Origin: Fibrobacter sp.
Lineage (GTDB): Bacteria > Fibrobacterota > Fibrobacteria > Fibrobacterales > Fibrobacteraceae
Assembly (NCBI GenBank): GCA_017965445.1
Contig: JAGCPZ010000044.1
Location: 1 to 36,204, forward strand
Direction of reading: 5' to 3'
DNA: 36,204 nucleotides
Below the pieces are notes generated by a model that saw only the letters and a list, made by a program, of their open reading frames with translations, made no database searches and was not told the DNA's origin. How positions within the stretch are numbered: position 1 is the stretch's first letter; the number at the start of each line of letters is the position of its first letter. A program made the translations under genes and the position numbers. Of the stretch, positions 15,453 through 23,645 are shown piece by piece.

Positions 15453-17342
15453 ATGAAAAACTTAATTCATAACACGCTTGTGCGTGATTTTATCGAGGCG
15501 GCATTCTGCTTGATGATGGCCTTTGCTCTTCTTATGATGTATTCGGGCTGTTCCGAAGATGCCAATTCGCCAATAAATGTTGGCCATGGCGGTACTGAAG
15601 AAGAAACGGGCGTGTATGCCTTGGCGGGTCGAGTTGGCGATGTGTATCCCAAATTGCTGAAAGTTGCGGATCCGTCGGATGGAGCCGTTGATACTGCAAA
15701 ATATGAAGGCTCGGTGTTTGCGGAAAAAGGATCGGTTATAACCGTTTACGAATTGGATTCTTTGACTCTCGATACAACTGGTCGCTTTTTTAAGGATACC
15801 GTAGATAATGATAGTGGCCGCTTTGAATTTAAAGAAATGAATCTAAGAAGCCCGTATGTGTTAATTGGAGAGCAGGTTGACTCTCCTGATGTCCGCAATA
15901 AACGGGGTACTATAGTTTATACGTATTATAACTACAGCGCGATAGTAGATTTGCGAAACGTGAAAAATGTAAATGTCAGTACCTTGACAACGATGAAAGT
16001 CCCACTTTTGCAGAAATATTTTGCAGAAGGCAAGTCTTTTGCCGAAGCGGGAAAGATGGCTGAGCATGAAATTCTCGAAAGCTTTGGAATATATGAGGAC
16101 TTGGGAACATTTGAAGAAATGCCTGAAAGTGGTTCCGAATTGGATTTCGTAAATGAACTATCTCTGTTGGAAGAACTCGAGGTGCGTCATTATGTGGAAA
16201 CTAAGGGCATTATTCTTTCTTTTATGTCGCCCAAGGTGTTCTCTAAGAGCGAGGTGATGGAACGGTACTATTTGAATTCTATGAAAATGATCGGTTATGA
16301 AATTGGTTATTTGGCGCATCGCGATAGTTTAGGACGTTGTACTGAATCTCGCGAAAATGAGGCTAGTATGGTAAAGGGACGTGTCGGTAATATTGCTGTT
16401 GTGTGCCGTTCTGGAAAATGGGTTATGGGCTTTAAAGCGGTTGAACATACCAAGGGCAGTATGACGGATAACCGCGATGGAAAAACGTATAAGACCGTAA
16501 CGTATAATTTTGGCGGAACTTCGCAGACGTGGATGGCTGAAAATCTTGATTTTACGGATACGGCGTCTTTGAGCGTTGACAGTTCGTTAAGGGCGAATTT
16601 GTCTGGAAGTATATATTGCTACCATGATTCTTATTTGGATAATGATGAAGAAGGATGTGGTGCTTATGGGCATGAATATCTGTGGAGAGCTGCGATGAAT
16701 ATCGGGGGCGATGATGTAAAATCGTATTCAGTTGGTGCCCAGGGCGATTCGTTACTAGTAAGTAAAAGATGTATGGAGGCGTATCGTAATCTTATTCCTT
16801 GGGATTCTGTAACAGCTGTTGAAGATTCTTGTAATGCTGCTCTGTTTGGGGAAAATGATAATACGGAAATGTTTTCTACAAGGACGTGGACTTGGAATTA
16901 TACGGACTTTATTACGCCTTCGAATCAAAATTCTTACCAAGGTGTTTGCCCGGATGGATGGAGGATTCCGACATTCGAAGATTGGATGACTTTGCTGCAA
17001 AATCTGGGCGAACAATATGGCGTTGATTTTGGAAGCGTTGTGCCGGTGCTGTATGATGAGACTGCGACTGGTTTTGGATTAAATAATGTAGCTAAGATTT
17101 TGGGAGTAGAAATTGATCATGTACTGGTGAGTTCGTTTAGTTTTTACAATTATTTTGTTATGGCGGATGTTTCCTATTATAAAGCTGAATTTTTCAATAT
17201 GTGGGAAAAATTCCGTGGGTTCAATTTTGATTTTCCGGATAATTGGCACGTTCTTCTTTACAAATACAATAATCAAGAAGAACTTCAGAGCATTGGGGGC
17301 GATCCGTATACTTCTGCTGCAGTCCGCTGCATAAAGAACTAA
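15453..17342 (+). CDS. FISUMP-domain lipoprotein, copy 3
   Basis: 629 residues with MKNL-NTL signal peptide and lipobox YSGC (Cys33). Body of the GRVGDVYPKLL type as in copy 1, then TVYELDSLTLDTTGRFF and DNDSGRFEFKEM, and the helical KYFAEGKSFAEAGKMAEHEIL block. FISUMP from ~335 (GSMTDNRDGKTYKTV, SQTWMAENL) with a cysteine-bearing variable insert of about 135 residues before GVCPDGWRIPTFEDW (~497). C-terminus VRCIKN. The variable parts are markedly AT-richer than the regulator gene. Predicted surface lipoprotein of unknown role. Confidence 0.88.
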   Translation: MKNLIHNTLVRDFIEAAFCLMMAFALLMMYSGCSEDANSPINVGHGGTEEETGVYALAGRVGDVYPKLLKVADPSDGAVDTAKYEGSVFAEKGSVITVYELDSLTLDTTGRFFKDTVDNDSGRFEFKEMNLRSPYVLIGEQVDSPDVRNKRGTIVYTYYNYSAIVDLRNVKNVNVSTLTTMKVPLLQKYFAEGKSFAEAGKMAEHEILESFGIYEDLGTFEEMPESGSELDFVNELSLLEELEVRHYVETKGIILSFMSPKVFSKSEVMERYYLNSMKMIGYEIGYLAHRDSLGRCTESRENEASMVKGRVGNIAVVCRSGKWVMGFKAVEHTKGSMTDNRDGKTYKTVTYNFGGTSQTWMAENLDFTDTASLSVDSSLRANLSGSIYCYHDSYLDNDEEGCGAYGHEYLWRAAMNIGGDDVKSYSVGAQGDSLLVSKRCMEAYRNLIPWDSVTAVEDSCNAALFGENDNTEMFSTRTWTWNYTDFITPSNQNSYQGVCPDGWRIPTFEDWMTLLQNLGEQYGVDFGSVVPVLYDETATGFGLNNVAKILGVEIDHVLVSSFSFYNYFVMADVSYYKAEFFNMWEKFRGFNFDFPDNWHVLLYKYNNQEELQSIGGDPYTSAAVRCIKN

Positions 17343-17366
17343 ATCTGTTAAGATTCGTTAGAAATA

Positions 17367-17414
17367 CTGTAGGGAGGAAAAGGAAGACGGGCTGCGGCCC
17401 GCCTTCTTTTTTTG
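17367..17414 (+). terminator. Terminator of operon 3, preceded by a GGGAGG sequence
   Basis: GAAGACGGGC-TGCG-GCCCGCCTTC with a T-run to 17414; TAGGGAGGAAAAGG stands directly in front. Confidence 0.9.
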
Positions 17415-17518
17415 CTAATGACTGTTTTATATGTATTATCAAAAATGCATAAAATTTTTAATCAATGTTAAAAATTGCTTAATTTTTAATAAAAATCAAA
17501 ATTTTTTATGGTGATGTA

Positions 17519-17547
17519 TTGACTTTTTTGAAAAATGATTTTATATT
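17519..17547 (+). promoter_or_regulatory. Promoter of operon 4
   Basis: TTGACT (17519-17524), 17-base spacer, TATATT (17542-17547). The TTGTAAAACTA block upstream is more diverged here (GGTGATGTA). Confidence 0.8.
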
Positions 17548-17566
17548 TAAAATTGCGGACGACGCA

Positions 17567-17578
17567 GACTAAAAAGTC
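17567..17578 (+). promoter_or_regulatory. Small leader hairpin of operon 4
   Basis: GACT (17567-17570), loop AAAA, AGTC (17575-17578). No convincing outer stem like those of operons 2, 3 and 5 was found, so this is the weakest of the leader structures. Confidence 0.35.
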
Positions 17579-17606
17579 GAGACGCTGTTTGTGTTAGGAG
17601 GAAACA

Positions 17607-18440
17607 ATGAAGGATATACTTGAATACACAAGTTATCGTCAATATATTGCGGATTATTACGCCGAGAAAAAGGCTAAATCCGCGTTCACTTGGCAAGAGT
17701 TTACCCGGGCGGCGGGCTTCTCTTCGCCGGTTCATCTAAAATATGCAAGTGAAGGTCGCTTGAACTTGAGCGATGCTGCTGCATTGCGTGTGGCGAAGGC
17801 CATGCACCTTGTCGATTTCGAACAAGAATATTTTTGCGAGATGGTCAAGTTTGACAACGCAAAGACGGATTCCGAGAAAAAAGACGCTTTTGGCAAAATG
17901 CTTTCAATCGCGGAAGCTCACAAAGCGAAAATCCTAGAGGGCGATTCATACCGCTATTTTGAAAGCTGGAAAAATCCTGTGCTCCGCGAACTTGCCCCTG
18001 CGATGCCGGGCGCAAAGCCACTTGCGCTTGCGAAAGCGTGCCGCCCGGAGATTACGGCCGCCGAGGTCAGCGAATCGCTTAATTTCCTCGTCAAGGCGGA
18101 CTTGCTCCACAAAGATAAAGATGGAAATTATGTACAAACAGAAAGGGGCGTGACGACGGGTCCGCTGGACGTGACTCCTGTGGCTATTCGCGGGATGCAC
18201 CGCCAGATGGGCGAGTTTGCGCTGGATGCCATCGAGGGCGTCGCCCAGGACGAACGTCATTTTTCGGGACTTACGCTAGGCATCACGCGCAAGGCTTATG
18301 AAGATATTGTTCAAGAAATCGCAGAGTTCCGCAAGAGGATTATTGCGATTGCGACACGGGAAGACGGTACGGACGAAGTTTATCGCCTGAATGTGCAGTT
18401 CTTTCCGATGACAAAAAAGAGTGTCAATAAAAAGGTCTAG
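17607..18440 (+). CDS. TIGR02147-family regulator, copy 4
   Basis: 277 residues after TTAGGAGGAAACA. The helix-turn-helix recognition region carries changes (HLKYASEGRLNLS instead of YLKYVSEGRFNLS), so its DNA specificity may be shifted. C-terminal blocks ELAPAMPGAKPLALA and HRQMGEFALDAIEG intact; ends KKSVNKKV. Its TAG stop lies within the AGGAGG of the lipoprotein gene 9 bases on. Confidence 0.88.
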   Translation: MKDILEYTSYRQYIADYYAEKKAKSAFTWQEFTRAAGFSSPVHLKYASEGRLNLSDAAALRVAKAMHLVDFEQEYFCEMVKFDNAKTDSEKKDAFGKMLSIAEAHKAKILEGDSYRYFESWKNPVLRELAPAMPGAKPLALAKACRPEITAAEVSESLNFLVKADLLHKDKDGNYVQTERGVTTGPLDVTPVAIRGMHRQMGEFALDAIEGVAQDERHFSGLTLGITRKAYEDIVQEIAEFRKRIIAIATREDGTDEVYRLNVQFFPMTKKSVNKKV

Positions 18441-18449
18441 GAGGAAAAC

Positions 18450-20474
18450 ATGAAAAATTTCAAACGAAACACGTTGATATGTGATTTTATAGAAGCAGCA
18501 ATCTGCTTGATTATGGCGTTTGTGCTTCTTATGATATATACGGGCTGTTCAGAAGACGCCGGCCAGTCTCCCGTTGCGCATGAAGGCGGCTACACGGAAG
18601 AACAGGGCGTTTATGCCTTGGTCGGTCAGGGAGGCAATGTTTATCCTAAGTTGTTGAAAATGCGTTCGGATGAAAGTGGAATGGCTGGCGATCCTCAAAA
18701 TGTTAAAGGTTCTTCGTTTGCTAAAAAGGGAACGCCTGTAGTCGTTTACGAATTGGACTCCTTGACTCTTGTGGGTACTGGTCGCACTTTTGTGGATACG
18801 GTTTACAACGATAATGGACAATTTGCGTTTGAGAAACTTTCGCTGAATAGTCCGTACGTTTTGATTGAAATCAAGGATTCCTGTACGGCCTACGAGGGCT
18901 GGAGACGGGGTCTGTGGAGCGATTCTACCTATCCTATGTCGTACGAAGTTCCGTGCAATTATGATTCGCTCGAGGCTCTGGGTGGTGCGTTGCCTTCCAG
19001 TTGCGGAATTACAGATACTACAAAGTATCCGGTTCCTTTAGGAGCTCTTGTCGATTTGCGGAAATATAAAGAGATTAGCGTTAATTCGTTAACTTATATG
19101 AAGATTCCGCTTGTGAAAAAATACGTTGGCGAAGGAATGAACTTTGCTGCGGCGAGCAAGAAAGCGGAATCGGAAATTTTGGAAGGTTATGGAATCTATG
19201 AGGATTTGGGAAATTTTGAAAGTCTGGAGAGCGTGAATGGAGATTTGTCTTATGTATTGCATATGGTTTTCCGCATGATGCGCAGAGGCTCCCCTTTCGA
19301 AGTTGGACTTAGTGATGATATGGAGTTTTTCTATGGCGTATCGCCAGCCGCTGTCGCCGCCTTGGGTGAATCCGCGGAACAGTACTATCTGAATACGCTT
19401 AAGTCGCTGGAGTATGAGATTGCCTATTTTGCCCATGTGAAGGGTTATGGGCAATGTACGGAATCCCGTGAAAATGAAACACACAGTGTTATGGATCAGA
19501 GCGGAAACGAGTGGTTTGGATTATTCGTGTCATCGGCTTCGATAGTTTGTCGTTCGAAAAAATGGGTGCAGGGATGGAAAAAGATTGATTTCGAAAGTGG
19601 ATCGATGGTCGATAATCGTGACGGTAAAACGTATAAGACTGTCACGTATAACTGGGGTGGTGTTACGCAGACGTGGATGGCTCAGAGTCTTAACTATGTA
19701 GATACGGCGTCTGCAGGTGCTGATAGCGCGTTGAAAAGTAATTTGCTTGGAAAAACTAAGTGCGATAATGGAGATCCCACTTGTGAAATATATGGTCGTT
19801 TTTACATGTGGCATGCAGCTATGAATCTTGGCATGTCTGACCTTAACCTGACTTCAGCCTTGCTACGTGATATTGTGTATGAAGACGAAGATGATGAAGG
19901 AACGGAAATTTGGGATACCGTAGCCGTGGAGAAAGTATGCTTGGCCGCCGATAGAAACGATAGTACGAAGTATGAATATTGTTCTGGGGAATCGGAAACG
20001 GGCGAATGCATGGCCCGTGATACCGCAAGATCTGTATTCGAATACTGCCGTTTTAAATATGAAAGCTGCCGTTTAGATTATTCTGCGTTTACTCGACAAT
20101 CGGGACGTGTGGTCCATCAAGGTGTGTGCCCGGATGGATGGCGTATCCCCAATAAAGAAGATTGGGAACTTTTAGCAGAAAACGTATCCAAGCAGGGGGC
20201 CATCCTTGGTGACGCGGGTGGAAGTGGCTTTGGATATATGGATTTGACGACTATGTATTTTGTAGATGGGGAAACTCCTGAACTAAGGATGGATTATAAA
20301 AAGGTTGGGCCTGGTTTCGCATCTGTTCCTGATGTGAATGATGCTCGTGAATTTGCTTATGTCTTCTACGTTTCAGGTAAATTCTCTACTGGCTCATCGT
20401 CTGAGTATTATTACGGGAATATAGGATTTGATGATCTTTATAGGGATGTTTACGTCCGCTGCATCAAGAACTAG
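18450..20474 (+). CDS. FISUMP-domain lipoprotein, copy 4
   Basis: 674 residues. MKNF-NTL signal peptide with lipobox YTGC (Cys33); then VGQGGNVYPKLL, VVYELDSLTLVGTGRTF, DNGQFAFEKLSLNSPYVL and the helical block GEGMNFAAASKKAESEIL. FISUMP from ~384 (GSMVDNRDGKTYKTV, TQTWMAQSL; Q-S replaces the usual E-N) with a long insert closely related to that of copy 1 (GRFYMWHAAMNLG, CLAADRN, GECMARDTARS), then GVCPDGWRIPNKEDW (~558) and VRCIKN. Together with copy 1 it forms a sub-family for the FISUMP half. Function unknown. Confidence 0.88.
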   Translation: MKNFKRNTLICDFIEAAICLIMAFVLLMIYTGCSEDAGQSPVAHEGGYTEEQGVYALVGQGGNVYPKLLKMRSDESGMAGDPQNVKGSSFAKKGTPVVVYELDSLTLVGTGRTFVDTVYNDNGQFAFEKLSLNSPYVLIEIKDSCTAYEGWRRGLWSDSTYPMSYEVPCNYDSLEALGGALPSSCGITDTTKYPVPLGALVDLRKYKEISVNSLTYMKIPLVKKYVGEGMNFAAASKKAESEILEGYGIYEDLGNFESLESVNGDLSYVLHMVFRMMRRGSPFEVGLSDDMEFFYGVSPAAVAALGESAEQYYLNTLKSLEYEIAYFAHVKGYGQCTESRENETHSVMDQSGNEWFGLFVSSASIVCRSKKWVQGWKKIDFESGSMVDNRDGKTYKTVTYNWGGVTQTWMAQSLNYVDTASAGADSALKSNLLGKTKCDNGDPTCEIYGRFYMWHAAMNLGMSDLNLTSALLRDIVYEDEDDEGTEIWDTVAVEKVCLAADRNDSTKYEYCSGESETGECMARDTARSVFEYCRFKYESCRLDYSAFTRQSGRVVHQGVCPDGWRIPNKEDWELLAENVSKQGAILGDAGGSGFGYMDLTTMYFVDGETPELRMDYKKVGPGFASVPDVNDAREFAYVFYVSGKFSTGSSSEYYYGNIGFDDLYRDVYVRCIKN

Positions 20475-20498
20475 ATCTGTCGGGACGCGTTGGAAATA

Positions 20499-20546
20499 CT
20501 GTTAGGAGGAAAGGGAAGACGGGCTGCGGCCCGCCTTCTTTTTTTT
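20499..20546 (+). terminator. Terminator of operon 4, preceded by an AGGAGG sequence
   Basis: TTAGGAGGAAAGG, then GAAGACGGGC-TGCG-GCCCGCCTTC and eight or more T. Confidence 0.9.
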
Positions 20547-20680
20547 GACCATTGACCAATATCTGCTGATTTACGACTTTAAACTACTTTATATGTATCA
20601 CAGAAAATGACGAAAATTTAAAGAAAATGGCAAAAATGCTGAAAATTAAGTAAAAAAGGTAAATTTTTATCATAAAACTA

Positions 20681-20709
20681 TTGACTTTTTGTTTTTTATG
20701 GTTTATATT
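20681..20709 (+). promoter_or_regulatory. Promoter of operon 5
   Basis: TTGACT (20681-20686), 17-base spacer, TATATT (20704-20709); upstream ATAAAACTA as in operons 1-3. The rest of the gap 20475-20768 is terminator 4 and AT-rich DNA. Confidence 0.8.
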
Positions 20710-20721
20710 TAGGAAACGAAG

Positions 20722-20750
20722 ACAGCTCGGCTTTGTGTCCAAAGGGCTGT
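20722..20750 (+). promoter_or_regulatory. Leader hairpin of operon 5
   Basis: Nested stem: ACAGC (20722-20726) with GCTGT (20746-20750), and CTTTG (20731-20735) with CAAAG (20740-20744) around a TGTC loop. The right arm stands just before TTTGTGTTAGGAGG. Confidence 0.65.
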
Positions 20751-20768
20751 TTGTGTTAGGAGGAATCA

Positions 20769-21602
20769 ATGAAGGATGTACTAGAGTACTCGGATTATCG
20801 CCAGTACATTGCGGACTATTACGCCGAGAAAAAGGCTAAATCTGCGTTTACTTGGCAGTCGTTTACACGGGCGGCCGGTTTTTTTTCGCCTGTGTTCCTT
20901 AAGTACGTGAGTGAAGGGCGCTCCAACTTGAGCGAAGATGCGGCGGGCAACGTGGCCGCGGCAATGGGCCTTCTCGGCTATGAACAAGAGTATTTCTGTG
21001 AAATGGTCAAGTTCGACCGTGCAAAAACGGACGACGAAAAAAAGTTTGCTTTCAATAAAATGCTGGCTATTGCCGAAATGCATAAAGTGAGGGTCGTCGA
21101 GGGCGATTCTTTCCGCTATTTCGAAAGCTGGAAGAATCCCGTGCTCCGTGAACTTGCCCCTGCGATGCCTGGCGCAAAGCCTTTGGCGATGGCGCGTGCA
21201 TGCCGCCCTAAGATTACTGCTGCCGAAGTCAGCGAATCGCTGAACTTCATGGTCAAGGCGAATTTGCTCCAGAAGGACAAAGACGGAAATTACGTACAGA
21301 CCGAAAAATCGGTGACGACGGGCCCTATGGCGGTGACGCCTGTTGCGGTTCGCGGGTTGCATCGCCAGATGGGCGAATTTGCGCTGGATGCGATTGAGGG
21401 TGTACCGCAGGACAAACGCCATTTCTCGGGCTTAACGCTCGGCATTACTCAAAATGCTTATGACGAAATTGTTCAGGAAATTGCCGAATTCCGCAAGAAA
21501 ATTATCGCGATTGCGACAAGGGAAGACGATACGGACGAGGTTTACCGTCTGAATGTGCAATTTTTCCCGATGACGAAAAAGAGCGTGGATAACAAGGGTT
21601 AG
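20769..21602 (+). CDS. TIGR02147-family regulator, copy 5
   Basis: 277 residues after TTAGGAGGAATCA. The helix-turn-helix segment has the largest number of changes in the array (GFFSPVFLKYVSEGRSNLS; SS to FS, Y to F, F to S). Family blocks ELAPAMPGAKPLAMA and HRQMGEFALDAIEG present. It ends KKSVDNKG, close to copy 4. Nine bases separate it from the first of two lipoprotein genes. Confidence 0.87.
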   Translation: MKDVLEYSDYRQYIADYYAEKKAKSAFTWQSFTRAAGFFSPVFLKYVSEGRSNLSEDAAGNVAAAMGLLGYEQEYFCEMVKFDRAKTDDEKKFAFNKMLAIAEMHKVRVVEGDSFRYFESWKNPVLRELAPAMPGAKPLAMARACRPKITAAEVSESLNFMVKANLLQKDKDGNYVQTEKSVTTGPMAVTPVAVRGLHRQMGEFALDAIEGVPQDKRHFSGLTLGITQNAYDEIVQEIAEFRKKIIAIATREDDTDEVYRLNVQFFPMTKKSVDNKG

Positions 21603-21611
21603 GAGGATAAC

Positions 21612-23636
21612 ATGAATTACTCAAAAATGTGCGAACAGTTTGTTTGTAAAATGGCTGCGTTGCGATTCTTTTTGTTTGCGTGTTTGGCCATTGCCTTGAA
21701 CTTCGCCATCGCGACGCTCTTTGCGGTGCTCTTTGTGGGGTGCTCAATGGGTGGCTCGACTGAAGAGACTAGCCAGTCTATAGGCGGCCCATCTGAAAAC
21801 CCGGGCGTTCAAGCTTCGCTTGAAAATATTTCGGTGAAGGGGCTTGCCATGGTGGGTGCACGGCCAGAACCTCTTGATTCGGCAAAACCGGAAATGGGCG
21901 TGTCTGTCAGCGGAATGCCGAAGGGTTCCGTAGTGACGCTTTACGAACTGGATGCCGATTCTCTCGAAAGGACGGGGGTGTCCTTCGCGGATACGATTGA
22001 TAACGATGGCGGCATGTTCGATATTCAGGGCGTGACGCTAAAGTCCCCGTATGTGTGGATTACGGCTGTTGAAAGAAATGGCCTGACCATGAATGTTGAT
22101 GGTTCTTGGGGGGAACGGCATGATGATGTACTTAGCGTGAATGCGATTGTTGATGTCAGGGATTCGTCTCCTGTCACTGTTGACGTGTTCTCTGATTTGG
22201 TGGCTTATCGAGTACGGGTCCTGATGCTCGTCGGGAATGATTTTGCGGACGCCATGGCGCAGGCCAAACGGGAAATTCTCGAAGCGTTTGGAACCTACGG
22301 TGTTGCTTTCGACAGCTTGGATCGTACGGGCCTGGATTACTATGCGATGCAGTCGGTATTTGTAAGGGTTGTATTTTGTTTGTATGGTTCCGGGAACCTC
22401 ATGGCTAGCGCCCCAATCTCGAAATCGTTTGAACAGACGGGATCCTTCTTAAGAGAAAAAGAAGAAGTGAAACGTGGAGTGAGGACGGTCTTTAATGATT
22501 TGAGATTTAAACTGAGCATTCCTCAGGGGGTTTACGAAAAAATGGGGCCCCAAGTGGCAAGGGAATACCAGGCGATGCTGCTTTATGAAAAATACCTTGC
22601 GGGAATGATGTCTGTGATGCTCGATGCCGGACGCTGCACCGCTGAACAGGAAGGAACTTCTGTAGATGCATCCGAAGGATATCGCAGTTCCTCTGAAGCA
22701 ACATTCCGTATTGTCTGCCGTTCGGGAAACTGGCATTTGGCTTATGAACAGGTTCCGCATACTTTTGGTACGATGACGGATGCTCGTGATGGCCATGTTT
22801 ACAAGACAGTGACTATAGACTTTGGCGACAAAACGCAGACTTGGATGGCCGAGAACTTAAATTACAAGGGCGTCACGACAAATTGCCTTGGCGGTCATGA
22901 ACAAAATTGCGATATCTACGGAAGTCAATATGATTGGCATGTAGCGATGGGACTTAGTGACTCTATCTTTTTGGTTGAATTTGCTTCCATGCAGGAATGC
23001 ATTGACTCCTTGTCTCCGCGATATTCGACAACACCGATGCCGTATGATTCCGTGTATATCGAAAAGTGCATTGCGGGATTACAGGAACCGGATTCTACCG
23101 ATATTGAAAAATGCAAGTATTATGGTGGTGGAATTCCTGTCAATTACGACTCCTTACGAGCTGTGTATGATATTGAAATACAGGAACGTTGTGAGGAATA
23201 TATGAGTGCATCGGCAAGTTTTATCGATGCTGGAAAGGTGAACATGGACAGTCTCGCAATCACTCAGGGCGTGTGCCCGGATGGCTGGAGAATCCCCAAT
23301 TTTGACGATTGGGAGGCTATCTTCGGATATATTGACCGTAAATGGCGTTCTAATGTCGAAGGGAGGTTCTTGCTTGCAGCCCCCTCTATAGAGGATCCTT
23401 TTGGATTTAACTTGTACAATACTGTCGAAATGGAATGGGACGGCGATAGATCGTTATTGATTAAAAGAATGCTGGGAGACTATATCATGATATCCAAAAG
23501 TGACGATAGGTATAGGCCTCGGGCTGGCTTCGTCAACATGACGGAGGTGATTAATACGTCATATAGGTTTAATTATGATGCCGTCGGGATTGACGCTTTC
23601 TTCAGGAACTTGTTTGTCCGTTGTATCAAGGATTAA
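21612..23636 (+). CDS. FISUMP-domain lipoprotein, copy 5
   Basis: 674 residues. The start (MNYSK...FVCKMA) is like copy 1, but the hydrophobic stretch is long and the lipobox (LFVGC, Cys44) late. The body is of the ASLENISVKG type (as copies 2 and 6), followed by VTLYELDADSLERTG and NDGGMFDIQGVTLKSPYV. FISUMP from ~387 (GTMTDARDGHVYKTV, TQTWMAENL) with a cysteine-rich insert, then GVCPDGWRIPNFDDW (~553) and VRCIKD. No terminator separates it from the next lipoprotein gene, so both are probably read from the operon 5 promoter. Confidence 0.87.
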   Translation: MNYSKMCEQFVCKMAALRFFLFACLAIALNFAIATLFAVLFVGCSMGGSTEETSQSIGGPSENPGVQASLENISVKGLAMVGARPEPLDSAKPEMGVSVSGMPKGSVVTLYELDADSLERTGVSFADTIDNDGGMFDIQGVTLKSPYVWITAVERNGLTMNVDGSWGERHDDVLSVNAIVDVRDSSPVTVDVFSDLVAYRVRVLMLVGNDFADAMAQAKREILEAFGTYGVAFDSLDRTGLDYYAMQSVFVRVVFCLYGSGNLMASAPISKSFEQTGSFLREKEEVKRGVRTVFNDLRFKLSIPQGVYEKMGPQVAREYQAMLLYEKYLAGMMSVMLDAGRCTAEQEGTSVDASEGYRSSSEATFRIVCRSGNWHLAYEQVPHTFGTMTDARDGHVYKTVTIDFGDKTQTWMAENLNYKGVTTNCLGGHEQNCDIYGSQYDWHVAMGLSDSIFLVEFASMQECIDSLSPRYSTTPMPYDSVYIEKCIAGLQEPDSTDIEKCKYYGGGIPVNYDSLRAVYDIEIQERCEEYMSASASFIDAGKVNMDSLAITQGVCPDGWRIPNFDDWEAIFGYIDRKWRSNVEGRFLLAAPSIEDPFGFNLYNTVEMEWDGDRSLLIKRMLGDYIMISKSDDRYRPRAGFVNMTEVINTSYRFNYDAVGIDAFFRNLFVRCIKD

Positions 23637-23645
23637 GGGGGATAT

